Assembly: GCA_035363115.1 (NCBI GenBank)
Contig: DAOSEM010000005.1
Coordinates: forward strand, 1 to 64,000
Direction: 5' to 3'
Origin: Syntrophales bacterium
Lineage (GTDB): Bacteria; Desulfobacterota; Syntrophia; Syntrophales; PHBD01
Length of the DNA: 64,000 nt
This document shows, piece after piece, positions 26,917 to 35,680 of this stretch; the first letter of the stretch is position 1; each line of letters opens with the position of its first letter. A program made the translations under genes and the position numbers. Under the pieces are notes generated by a model. The model worked only from the letters and a program-made list of their open reading frames with translations, ran no database searches and had not been told where the DNA came from.

Positions 26917-27303
26917 CGGGGGGCGGCCGCTCCTTTCGGTTTGTCCTGGAATACCTGTTCAGGGAAAACGAACCCTTTATACTTTTTCCCGCGGCAAAGG
27001 AAAAGCGGTTCCTTCGGGATTCCTGCCCGAATATTCATAACCTGCTTGATGCATTGATGAAATGCTCAGGACGTGTCAATCGATTGACGAAAAACGTTGT
27101 TTCGCCTCAGTGGAATCTGTCAAAAGAATAATACTTGACATGACGTATAAAAACCTTTAGGTAAGCAAAACATAAGTAGCTTTTACGATATTCCCGATCA
27201 ATTCAAATCTTTTATATATGTTATGCATTGACACGGTTCGGAAGGTCCGGTAGATACGAACCTTCGGATCGTTTATTATGAATCGGGGGATCAGCACTTC
27301 TTT
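26917..27303. other. Intergenic region ahead of the pilus locus
   Basis: A 387-bp, relatively AT-rich gap between the minus-strand CcdA gene and the plus-strand small HTH gene. It should contain promoters in both directions. Several TTGACA-like words occur (for instance near 27132) without a well-spaced -10. No sigma-54-type GG-N10-GC site was found. An ORF on the minus strand at 27157-27555 runs antisense to the HTH gene and is not credited. Confidence 0.4.
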
Positions 27304-27540
27304 ATGGTCATCATCAATGGCCAGGCCTTTAACACGGTAGTGGATGCTGCGGAAGCCCTGGGTGTTTCTCCCAAGACAGTCGGAGATTACATCCGCAAGG
27401 GTATCATCCCTCCGCCCCCGGAGATTCAGTACGGAGTTCGCGTCTTGAGGCATTATCCCCGGGAGTATCTGCGCGATGCCAGAAAGCTCCTCGAGGGGTA
27501 CCGGAAAGACAGAATTGCGCGATTTGGCTCCCGTTCCTGA
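27304..27540 (+). CDS. Small MerR-like helix-turn-helix protein
   Basis: 78 residues, almost all of it a MerR/excisionase-type DNA-binding domain (DAAEALGVSPKTVGDYIRKG, ~13-32) followed by a wing and a basic helix (HYPREYLRDARKLLEGYRKD). There is no effector domain. It stands 65 bp before the PilM-PilN gene on the same strand, so it may regulate the pilus locus. Ribosome site is weak (GGGGGA ~12 nt upstream). Confidence 0.7.
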   Translation: MVIINGQAFNTVVDAAEALGVSPKTVGDYIRKGIIPPPPEIQYGVRVLRHYPREYLRDARKLLEGYRKDRIARFGSRS

Positions 27541-27605
27541 CGGGGAGCCTACCATGAACCTTCCATTACAGGGCGGTATGGCGCCCGGATTCAGGAGGGC
27601 ATCCC

Positions 27606-29510
27606 TTGGCCCGGAACGACGATATTACCTCCACGGAAAAACTCCTCGACGTCATCAAGAAAAAGGATGAGGCGCCGTCTCCACCCCCCCCGTCGGCCCA
27701 GGAGCCGCAGAAGAACGTCATCGCCTTTTCCCAGAAAAAGGTGGGAACGCGCTCCATGAACGTCGGCATCGACGCCGGTCACGAATTCGTCCGGTTCGTC
27801 AAGACAATCCGTTCCTCCGACGGGAAATGGAAGCTCCTGGATGCCCGAAAGGTCGCCTATCCGTTCGGCCTGACGAAGGGGACGCCGGAATATGCCGTTT
27901 TCCTTCGGGATGAGTTGACGAAGTTCGGCTGCTCGGCAAAAGACAACTGCGGCGTCTGGCTCATCATGTCCGCCGCGGAGGTGGAAGTCCGCCATTTCCG
28001 GATCCCCAAGGTCGCCAAGAAGCAGATCGACAACGCCGTCTACTGGGGCATGCGCAAGGAGCACCCCTTTGATGACAAGGAGTTCATCTTTGATTTCGAG
28101 CTCCAGGGAGAGGTCATCGAGCAGGGGATCCCCAAGTATGCCGTCATGGCCTACACGGTTCCCCGCAAGGAAGTGGAAGATACGCGCAAGCTGTTCAGCC
28201 AGGCGGGCATCTCCCTGGACGGCATGGTCATCACACCCTTCGCCATCCAGAACATCTTCCGCACGGGATGGGTCGCCGCTGGCAAGGGCACCGTCGCCAC
28301 CCTCTTCATCGGCAACGAGTTTTCCCGCATCGACGTCTATTCCAAGGGAAACCTCGTCATGTCCCGGGGCATCAAGACGGGTGTCCGGAGCATGGTCGAG
28401 GCGCTCATGGAGACCTTCAACGACGAGCGCCGGCCCGATCCGTCCTCCGCCACCGGCACCAAGGTCATGACCTTCGAGGAGGCCCGCCGCATCGTATTCG
28501 GGATGAGCGGGGACTCCCCCTCCGGGGACCTGGCCGGGGCGGGGCTGACCGAACAGGATGTGTTCAAGATGCTCGAGCCGGCGCTTGAGCGGCTGGCCAG
28601 GCAGGTCGAGCGGACGTTCGAGCACTTCGTCAGCAACGTCAGTAGCGAACGGATCGAGCAGGTCCTCATCTCCGGCGTCATCAACATCGACAGGACGATG
28701 CTGGACTATCTCGGCAACCAGCTCGCCATCGAGCGGGACATCTTCGATCCGCTGAACCCGAAAGTCGCCGACATTCCCTCCAGCATGAAACTCAGCCTCT
28801 CCGAGCAGATGGCCTTTGTGCCGGCCCTCGGCGCGGCCCTCTCCGACAACGCCCACACCCCGAATGCGATGTTCACCTTCCGGGAGCGGGAGGAAGCCGA
28901 GCAGGTGGTGAGGATCAACCGGGTTGTCCTGATCGGGTTCGTCGCCGCCCTGGTCGTCTGCGCCATCGTTTTCGGCTTTCAGTTCCAGCAGATGAGCCAG
29001 AAACGGGACGCCGTCGCCAAGATGGAAGCCAAGCTGGCCCAGTATTCCCCCGTTGTCGACCAGGCCAGGGTGACGGATATGCTGGGTGCCATGAAACAGC
29101 GCCGGGAGGTCCTCCGCGGTTATTCGGAGCGCTATCTCGGGATGGCCGTTCTGGGTGAGCTGACGGCCCTGACACCGGAAGAAATCCGTCTCGTCTCCGT
29201 GAAGTCGGGTCTGGTGCTTCCGGCGGCCGCCGCGCCTACCGCGGCCGGACAGGCACCGGCCCAGCCGGCTCCGCCTCCTCCCCCGCCCCCGGCGGGCGCC
29301 CCGGCCGCTTCGGCTGCATCGGGGCAGGATATGATTCTTGAGGGAGTGGTCTTCGGAGATCCCTCAACCTTCGAGTCGCAGTTGTTCCGCTACCGGGTGG
29401 CCCTGGAGAACTCGCCGCTTTTCAAGAACGTGTCGGTCAAGAAGCAGGATCTCGAGCCTTTCCGAAAAGGGCGGGTCCTCCATTTCATCATCAATATGCA
29501 GATCGGGTGA
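27606..29510 (+). CDS. PilM-PilN fusion, MSHA/type IV pilus inner-membrane complex
   Basis: 634-residue protein joining two usually separate pilus alignment proteins. Residues ~45-400 are an actin-like ATPase domain of PilM/MshI type (NVGIDAGHEFVRFVK start; long ATPase core). A single membrane helix follows at ~436-456 (VVLIGFVAALVVCAIVFGF), then a coiled coil and a periplasmic PilN-like ferredoxin fold, interrupted by a Pro/Ala-rich linker (~540-575). In most systems PilM binds the N-terminal tail of PilN; here they are covalently joined. The start is a TTG with AGGAGGG 7 nt upstream. PilO follows 4 bp later. Confidence 0.88.
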   Translation: MARNDDITSTEKLLDVIKKKDEAPSPPPPSAQEPQKNVIAFSQKKVGTRSMNVGIDAGHEFVRFVKTIRSSDGKWKLLDARKVAYPFGLTKGTPEYAVFLRDELTKFGCSAKDNCGVWLIMSAAEVEVRHFRIPKVAKKQIDNAVYWGMRKEHPFDDKEFIFDFELQGEVIEQGIPKYAVMAYTVPRKEVEDTRKLFSQAGISLDGMVITPFAIQNIFRTGWVAAGKGTVATLFIGNEFSRIDVYSKGNLVMSRGIKTGVRSMVEALMETFNDERRPDPSSATGTKVMTFEEARRIVFGMSGDSPSGDLAGAGLTEQDVFKMLEPALERLARQVERTFEHFVSNVSSERIEQVLISGVINIDRTMLDYLGNQLAIERDIFDPLNPKVADIPSSMKLSLSEQMAFVPALGAALSDNAHTPNAMFTFREREEAEQVVRINRVVLIGFVAALVVCAIVFGFQFQQMSQKRDAVAKMEAKLAQYSPVVDQARVTDMLGAMKQRREVLRGYSERYLGMAVLGELTALTPEEIRLVSVKSGLVLPAAAAPTAAGQAPAQPAPPPPPPPAGAPAASAASGQDMILEGVVFGDPSTFESQLFRYRVALENSPLFKNVSVKKQDLEPFRKGRVLHFIINMQIG

Positions 29511-29514
29511 TCGC

Positions 29515-30057
29515 ATGGACGAAACAAAGAAATCCTTCCGCATTCCCAAGAGCAGCATCCGGTTCCTTCTGATCTGCCTCGGGGTCGTCATTCTCTTCAT
29601 TGTCGCCGGCCTCTTTCCCATGGGGTACGCCGTAACTTCCCTGGACAAGAAGGAGCAGGCCCTGAAGCTGAAGGTCGAGGAGCAGGAGCAGTTGGGGCCG
29701 ATCTACAAGACGCTTGAGAAGCAACTGGCGGAGAAGAAGGTCCCCACGACCCTGCCGTTGCCGGGCCGGACCCGGCTGTCGAAGGAGCAGGTGGACCAGG
29801 TTCCGGTTACCATCCGCGGGCTGGCCCGGGCCGCCCAGCTCGAGGTCATGTCGGTGAACCCGGAGTTGGGTGCCGTTGCGGGTGACGCGAAGATCGCCCC
29901 GGTGGTCGTCGTGGTCCGCGGGGGGATGAGCCAGTTCCGGAATTTCTTCACGGCCCTGGGAGGCCTGTCCTACGTGGAGCGGTTCGACGCAATTGAGGTC
30001 CGGCCGGCCCAGACGGCCCTGGAGCTCAAGATGAACCTGATGGTGGCGTTGAATTGA
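29515..30057 (+). CDS. pilO: PilO-like pilus assembly protein
   Basis: 180 residues: a cytoplasmic start, one membrane helix (~18-42, FLLICLGVVILFIVAG), a coiled coil (~45-80) and a ferredoxin-like periplasmic fold. It pairs with the PilN half in the alignment complex. The start at 29515 lies 4 bp after the PilM-PilN stop, indicating coupling. Homology is by fold and position; sequence identity with well-known PilO/MshJ proteins is low. Confidence 0.8.
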   Translation: MDETKKSFRIPKSSIRFLLICLGVVILFIVAGLFPMGYAVTSLDKKEQALKLKVEEQEQLGPIYKTLEKQLAEKKVPTTLPLPGRTRLSKEQVDQVPVTIRGLARAAQLEVMSVNPELGAVAGDAKIAPVVVVVRGGMSQFRNFFTALGGLSYVERFDAIEVRPAQTALELKMNLMVALN

Positions 30058-30095
30058 CAACCTTTTAACCTTCAAAGGAAGCGAGCAGTCGGACG

Positions 30096-30611
30096 ATGCC
30101 GAAACTGAATACGAGACAGATCGTTATCCTGGCCGTCATGGCTCTGGCGATTCTCTATGCAGCATACGAGATCCTGGGTCCCAGGCTGGGCATGAAAGGT
30201 CCCGCGAAACAAGCAGCCACAACGGCGGACATCCAGAAGTTCGTGACGGAGACCACCACCGGAATGGCGGCCCAGGCAGCCGGCGAGCTCGAGGTATACG
30301 CCGCCGTCCGGGCCGAGACGCCGTGGGGCCGGGATCCCTTCATGGACCGGGGGCTCTATACCGAGTATGCCTCTCTCCAGGAAGGCATCATGAAGAACAA
30401 GGCGGCGACGGCCGGCAAGGCGATCACCTTCGCCTACACCGGCTACCTGGACTCGGGCAGGAGGCGGGTGGCCATCATCAACGGGGTTGAATATATTGCG
30501 GGTGAACCGCTGGTGGAAGAAGGATACGTATTGAGGGCAATCGACAAGTCCAAAGTGGTCATCGAAAAAAAACTGGAAGGAGTGAAGTTTGATGTTCTCA
30601 TACAGGAATGA
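30096..30611 (+). CDS. PilP/MshK-like pilus assembly protein
   Basis: 171 residues. One N-terminal membrane helix (~8-28) anchors it; the rest is periplasmic. The C-terminal part (~105-170) has the beta-sandwich pattern of PilP/GspC homology regions (AYTGYLDSGRRRVAIINGVEY; EGYVLRAIDKSKVVIEK). It should link the PilN-PilO complex with the secretin encoded next. Its stop lies 17 bp inside the secretin gene. No lipobox is seen, unlike classical PilP. Confidence 0.75.
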   Translation: MPKLNTRQIVILAVMALAILYAAYEILGPRLGMKGPAKQAATTADIQKFVTETTTGMAAQAAGELEVYAAVRAETPWGRDPFMDRGLYTEYASLQEGIMKNKAATAGKAITFAYTGYLDSGRRRVAIINGVEYIAGEPLVEEGYVLRAIDKSKVVIEKKLEGVKFDVLIQE

Positions 30612-32295
30612 TCGGATCGCGGAAAAAGCTCCGAGGAGCCTTGCTCCCGGGATGAGAAGCTCCTTGTTCGGGTTCGCCTTCATCCTGCTTGCCGCTTTTG
30701 CCTTGTCGGCCTGCTCGAAAGATATTCAAGTCAAGCAGGATCCCTTCTTCGACAAGTGGCGGACCCTGTCGGACCAGTCGACGGGGAACTCGCCGACGCA
30801 GAGGGCACGCGAGTTCGATCTCAACGCCCTGGTGGCGAAGGAGGAGGCACGTCTCGCGGACGAGCGGGTGCGCTCGACGGCGGGACGCCATCTCCCGACG
30901 ATGAAGGTCAACCTGAAGATGCGCCAGGCGGAGATCAAGGCGGTCATCCGGTCGCTGGCCAAGGCGGCCAACAAGAACATCCTTGTCAAGAACGACATCA
31001 AGGGCGACATCACCGTCGACTTCCAGAACACCCCCTGGGACCGGGCCTTCGAGAGCATCATCAACACACATGGATTGAGCTATGTCTGGGAAGGGGACGT
31101 CATCCGGGTCATGACGGAGGCGGACAAGGAGCAGGACCTGAAGCGCAAGACCCAGGAGAGCGACATCCGGCGGGTCGAGCCGCTCCTCAACGTCGTCGTG
31201 CCGGTTGATTATGCGTCGCCGAAGGACCTGAAGGACAACCTCGAGACCTTCCTGACCAGGGAAAAGGACGGCAAGACGTTCCGCGGCTCCGTGAAGGTGG
31301 ACAGCCACACGAATTCCCTCATCATCCAGGCCATCCGGGACGACCTGACCAAGATGATCCCCATCATCAAGCGGCTCGACAAGCCGACCCCGCAGATCCT
31401 GATCAAGGCCCACATCGTGGAGGCCACCAAGGACGCGGCCCGGAGGCTGGGCGTGCAGTGGGGCGGCGGATACACGGGCGGACTGGGAAGCAGGAGCATG
31501 TGGGTGACGCCCGGCGGAACAAACACAACGGGCACGGCGCCTTTTAACCCAATCGATGGAGGGTACAATCCCCTCGGAGTCGGCGGTCCTGGCGGCGACG
31601 TCGGCAGTTACGGGCTTTCCGGGCAGGGACTCGGCCTCAACTTCCCCGGCTCGGCACTCGCCAACGCTTCCGGCTACGGCGCCCTGGGGTTGCTTTATGG
31701 TACCATCGGCGGCAACATCCTGGAGCTTCAGCTCAACGCTCTCCAGACGGACGGCAAGGTCAACATCCTCTCGAGCCCGTCCATCACCACCCTGGACAAC
31801 CAGAAGGCATACACAGAGAGCGGCGAGCGAGTCCCCTACGAGACGACAACCACCAGCGGCGGCAGCACGACCACCAACATCAACTGGGAGGACGCAGTGC
31901 TCCGGCTGGAGATCACCCCCCACGTCATCGATGACGTCCACCTGAAGATGTCCATCAACGTGAAGAAGAACGAGGTGGACCTCACCCGGACCACGAAATC
32001 GGGCTACCCCTTTATCATCAAGAAGCAGACCGAGACGAACCTGATCGTCCGCAACGAGGAGACCATCGTCATCTCGGGGCTGAGCAAGCAGCGGATCACC
32101 CATTCGGACGAGGGGCTTCCCTGGGTGAAGGACGTTCCGGTCCTAGGATGGCTCTTCAAGGGAGATAACAAGACCAATGCCATGGAAGAGCTGCTCGTCT
32201 TCATCACGCCGAGGATCCTGCCGCAGTACCAGGCGGCCGACGCAAAGGGATCCGTCAAGGTGGACGTCAAGGATGCAACCCCGGTCGGCAAGTAA
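30592..32295 (+). CDS. mshL: MshL/PilQ-type secretin lipoprotein
   Basis: Outer-membrane pore for the pilus, 567 residues. Lipobox ALSAC (Cys ~40) suggests a lipoprotein. Secretin N domains (~85-260, containing MRQAEIKAVIRSLAKAANKN), then the secretin core (~265-540) with VEATKDAARRLGVQWGG, ILSSPSITTLDNQ, and the C-terminal VPVLGWLFKG and ELLVFITPRI signatures. A Gly-rich insert (~300-360) sits before the core strands. The ATG at 30592 has AAGGAG upstream and overlaps the PilP-like gene by 20 bp. Confidence 0.93.
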   Translation: MFSYRNDRIAEKAPRSLAPGMRSSLFGFAFILLAAFALSACSKDIQVKQDPFFDKWRTLSDQSTGNSPTQRAREFDLNALVAKEEARLADERVRSTAGRHLPTMKVNLKMRQAEIKAVIRSLAKAANKNILVKNDIKGDITVDFQNTPWDRAFESIINTHGLSYVWEGDVIRVMTEADKEQDLKRKTQESDIRRVEPLLNVVVPVDYASPKDLKDNLETFLTREKDGKTFRGSVKVDSHTNSLIIQAIRDDLTKMIPIIKRLDKPTPQILIKAHIVEATKDAARRLGVQWGGGYTGGLGSRSMWVTPGGTNTTGTAPFNPIDGGYNPLGVGGPGGDVGSYGLSGQGLGLNFPGSALANASGYGALGLLYGTIGGNILELQLNALQTDGKVNILSSPSITTLDNQKAYTESGERVPYETTTTSGGSTTTNINWEDAVLRLEITPHVIDDVHLKMSINVKKNEVDLTRTTKSGYPFIIKKQTETNLIVRNEETIVISGLSKQRITHSDEGLPWVKDVPVLGWLFKGDNKTNAMEELLVFITPRILPQYQAADAKGSVKVDVKDATPVGK

Positions 32296-32376
32296 TGCAT
32301 AGCAGATCGGCATCGCCATTCAACCAATGATCAACCAGGGACCGCTCGTACCGCAATGTACGGGCGGTATTGCACT

Positions 32377-33939
32377 ATGGACTACTTCAGGATCCTGCAT
32401 CTCAAGAGAGAGCCCTTCTCCAATTCGCCGGAGCCGGATTTTTTTTTCGAGTCCGACCAGCACCTGGGGTGCCTCCAGCGGCTGGAGCTGTCCATCCGCC
32501 TGCGCCGCGGCCTGAACGTAGTCATCGGGGATGTCGGGACGGGGAAGACCACCCTCTGCCGGCGCATGATCCAGAGGCTGGGATCGTCCGAGGAAGACAG
32601 GGACAGGATCACCACGCATCTTGTGCTCGATCCCGCGTTCGGAACCGCCGTCGAGTGCCTGTCCACGATCTCCGCGTCGTTCGGGCTTGAAATTCCCGAC
32701 GGGCCGGTCACGGAATGGCAGCTCCGGGAAAACATCAAGAATTACCTGTACCGGCAGGGAGTGGACCAAGAGAAAATCACCGTCCTGATCATCGACGAGG
32801 GACAGAAGCTGTCGTCCACCTCCATCGAGATTCTCCGGGAGTTTCTCAACTACGAGACCAACGAGTTCAAGCTCCTGCAGACCGTCATCTTCGCCCAGCG
32901 GGAGTTTGAAGAGATCCTGAAGAATCATCCCAACTTCACGGACCGCATCAACCTGCTCTACCGCCTGCAGCCCCTCGGGTTCCGCCAGACCCAGGCCATG
33001 GTCGCCTTCCGGATCGCCAGAGCCGGCGGCGAGGAGGGGGCGCCAAAGCTCTTCAGCAGGCCGGCCCTCTGGGCCGTGCATTTTGCCACGGGAGGGTTTC
33101 CCCGGAAGATCATTACGCTCTGCCACGAGGTTCTCCTGGCGCTCATTATCCAGAACCGGGAGAAGGCGAACTGGCCCCTCGTCTGGGCCTGTGCCCGGCG
33201 GCTGGCCATGTATGACCGGTTCCGGGGGAAGCCGCTGAAGGCGGCCTTGGCTGTCTTAGTGCTGCTGGTTCTGGGCGGCCTCCTGATTCAGGCTCCCGAC
33301 CTCGTCGGAACGTTCGGCGCCGCAAAGAAGCAGGCTGCCGTCCGCCTGCCGGAGGTGTCGCAGCCGGCGCAAGCCGTGGTGGCCGTCCATCCGCCCGCCC
33401 CGGCACAAAAGGTGGGGCCCGCCGAACCGGCCGTTCCTTCCCCCGCTCCCGCTGTAAAGAAGAAATTGCCGGAGACCCTCGGCCGGATCGCCATCAGCCA
33501 GGGCGGGACGGTCTGGTGGATCCTGAGCGATGTCTACGGCCAGTGGAATCTCAGCCTCTATCATGCTTTTCAGAAGGCAAACCCGGATATCGAGAATCTG
33601 AACAAGGTACCCGCCGGGAAAGTCCTTCTCTTCCCGGCCGTGCAGGCGGCGAACCCGACCACGGCCAGGGGCGTCTGGGTCCAGGTTGCAAGCGCCTCGA
33701 CCCTGGAGCAGGCCTACGGGATCATGCGGGAACGCCAGAGACAGGTTCCCAGCCTGAGGATGATCGCCCACTGGAACAGCCGCGAGGGAACCGTCTTCTC
33801 GATCGTTCTGGGAGAGCGGTTCATCGACGAGGCGGCGGCGATCGCACAGATCCGGAAACTCCCCACCCCGCTCCGGTCACATGCCAAGGTGTTGAGCGGG
33901 AAGTGGGAATCCGATACGGTATTTTTCTCTCAGCTATAA
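32377..33939 (+). CDS. MshM/ExeA-like ATPase with LysM and SPOR domains
   Basis: 520 residues. AAA ATPase of the ExeA/MshM family (~1-265; Walker A GDVGTGKTT ~48, Walker B VLIIDEGQKL ~135). One membrane helix (~283-303, AVLVLLVLGGLLIQ), then a Pro/Ala-rich periplasmic linker. A LysM-like peptidoglycan-binding module (~370-425) and a SPOR-like module (~430-510) end the protein. Such proteins help the secretin cross the cell wall. Fusing LysM and SPOR on MshM is not the usual architecture. A MET 7 codons upstream is possible; the chosen start fits family members. There is no separate MshN, so the tail may replace it. Confidence 0.85.
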   Translation: MDYFRILHLKREPFSNSPEPDFFFESDQHLGCLQRLELSIRLRRGLNVVIGDVGTGKTTLCRRMIQRLGSSEEDRDRITTHLVLDPAFGTAVECLSTISASFGLEIPDGPVTEWQLRENIKNYLYRQGVDQEKITVLIIDEGQKLSSTSIEILREFLNYETNEFKLLQTVIFAQREFEEILKNHPNFTDRINLLYRLQPLGFRQTQAMVAFRIARAGGEEGAPKLFSRPALWAVHFATGGFPRKIITLCHEVLLALIIQNREKANWPLVWACARRLAMYDRFRGKPLKAALAVLVLLVLGGLLIQAPDLVGTFGAAKKQAAVRLPEVSQPAQAVVAVHPPAPAQKVGPAEPAVPSPAPAVKKKLPETLGRIAISQGGTVWWILSDVYGQWNLSLYHAFQKANPDIENLNKVPAGKVLLFPAVQAANPTTARGVWVQVASASTLEQAYGIMRERQRQVPSLRMIAHWNSREGTVFSIVLGERFIDEAAAIAQIRKLPTPLRSHAKVLSGKWESDTVFFSQL

Positions 33940-33957
33940 AAGGAAAAGGGGTCCGAC

Positions 33958-35661
33958 ATGAGAGTGAAAAAGAAATTGGGTGAATTGCTGGTTGAGAACA
34001 ACATCCTCACGGCGGAGCAGCTTGCCACCGCCCTTGCGGCGCACAAGCGGACGGGGATGAAGCTGGGCCAGTACCTGATCCGCCAGGGGATCGTGAACGA
34101 GAGCCAGGTGATCGACGTCCTGAGCCGGCAGTTGAAGATCGAGCAGTACCGCCCCGACCAGTATCCCGTCGAGCCGGCCCTCTCCTCCCAGATCCCGTCG
34201 GATTTCGCCCAGAAGAACCAGGTCATTCCGCTTCGAAAACGGGGCCGTCTCCTGACGGTCGCCCTGACGGATCCCCTCGACATCAACGTGCTGGACTCCC
34301 TGGAAGTCATGACGAACTCGGAAGTGGAGCCCGTCATCTGCTCGGAGCGGGAATACAACCAGCTCTTCAACAATGTGTACGGCTCACAAACCGGCCTCAG
34401 CACCGTGCTGGAGACCATCGACACGGAATCGGAGGAGATACAGGCAGAGAGAGAGCCGGACCAGTCGGACGTCAGGGTGGCCTCCCTCCAGGACATGGCC
34501 GTGGAGGCCCCGGTCATCCGCCTGGTGAACTCCATTTTCAGCCAGGCTGTCCGTGAGGGAGCCAGCGATATTCACATCAGTCCCCAGCAAAACAATGTCT
34601 CTCTCCGCTTCCGCATCGACGGAAAACTGCAGGAGGTCCCCTCACCGCCCAAGTCGCTGTCTCTTCCCATTTCGGCACGAATCAAGATCCTTGCCGGAAT
34701 GGACATCACCGTGACGCGCGTTCCCCAGGATGGGCGCTTCACGCTGAAGATGGAAAACCGCGAGATCAACGTCCGGGCCTCCGCCATGCCGACGATCTAT
34801 GGGGAAAACGTGGTGCTCCGCCTCCTGGACATGAGCGCCGGGGTCTACACCCTCAACCGACTGGGCATGAGCGACGACGACCGCCTGAAGATCGAGAGCA
34901 TGAGCCGCAAGCCCTACGGGATGATCCTCAGCACGGGGCCAACAGGAAGCGGGAAGAGCACCAGCCTCTATGCGATCCTGAATGACATCAATCAGCCCGA
35001 CATCAACATCGTTACCCTGGAGGACCCCGTCGAATACCGGGTCAACAACATCCGCCAGGTGCAGCTCAACCGCAAGGCCGGCATGACCTTCGCCAGCGGC
35101 CTCCGCTCCATCCTGCGGCAGGACCCGGACGTCATCATGGTCGGCGAGATCCGCGACTCCGAGACGGCCTCCATCGGCGTCCAGGCCGCCCAGACGGGGC
35201 ACCGGGTCCTCAGCACCGTCCACACGAACGACGCCGCCGGGGCCATCACCCGGTTCATCGACATGGGCATCGAGCCGTTCCTCGTGGCCTCGGTGCTCCT
35301 GGTGTCCTTCGCCCAGCGCCTCGTCCGGACTGTCTGCCCCTACTGTAAGGAGCCCTATCAGCCCACCCAGAAGGCCCTGGCAGCCTGGGGGCTGGAGAAC
35401 ATCCAGAATGCAAACTTCATGAGAGGCCGCGGCTGCTACCAGTGCATGAACACGGGCTATAAAGGCCGTACCGGCGTCTTCGAGGTCCTGGCGAACGACG
35501 ACATGGTCCAGGACATGATCCTGAGGAAGGAGTCCAGTCAGGACATCACCCGGGCCGCCATGGAGGCGGGAAAGCTGCGGACCCTGAAGGAAGACGCCGC
35601 CGCCAAGGTTCTGGCGGGAATCACGACCCTCGAAGAGGCCGCCTCTTCGGTTATGGTGTAA
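33958..35661 (+). CDS. mshE: GspE/PilB-type pilus extension ATPase (MshE-like)
   Basis: Cytoplasmic motor, 567 residues. The N-terminal GspE N domain (~1-150; LGELLVENNILTAEQL) is followed by the secretion ATPase core: Walker A GPTGSGKST (~327), Asp box and His box in DPVEYRVNNIRQVQLN and HTNDAAGA, Walker B DVIMVGEIRD. A zinc knuckle (CPYCKEP ... CYQCMNTG) lies near ~461-502. In MSHA systems the N domain binds c-di-GMP; the known MshEN pattern should be checked in this N domain. It starts 18 bp after the MshM gene, and MshG follows by 19 bp. Confidence 0.94.
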   Translation: MRVKKKLGELLVENNILTAEQLATALAAHKRTGMKLGQYLIRQGIVNESQVIDVLSRQLKIEQYRPDQYPVEPALSSQIPSDFAQKNQVIPLRKRGRLLTVALTDPLDINVLDSLEVMTNSEVEPVICSEREYNQLFNNVYGSQTGLSTVLETIDTESEEIQAEREPDQSDVRVASLQDMAVEAPVIRLVNSIFSQAVREGASDIHISPQQNNVSLRFRIDGKLQEVPSPPKSLSLPISARIKILAGMDITVTRVPQDGRFTLKMENREINVRASAMPTIYGENVVLRLLDMSAGVYTLNRLGMSDDDRLKIESMSRKPYGMILSTGPTGSGKSTSLYAILNDINQPDINIVTLEDPVEYRVNNIRQVQLNRKAGMTFASGLRSILRQDPDVIMVGEIRDSETASIGVQAAQTGHRVLSTVHTNDAAGAITRFIDMGIEPFLVASVLLVSFAQRLVRTVCPYCKEPYQPTQKALAAWGLENIQNANFMRGRGCYQCMNTGYKGRTGVFEVLANDDMVQDMILRKESSQDITRAAMEAGKLRTLKEDAAAKVLAGITTLEEAASSVMV

Positions 35662-35680
35662 GCAGCAAGGGAGGAGCGTC

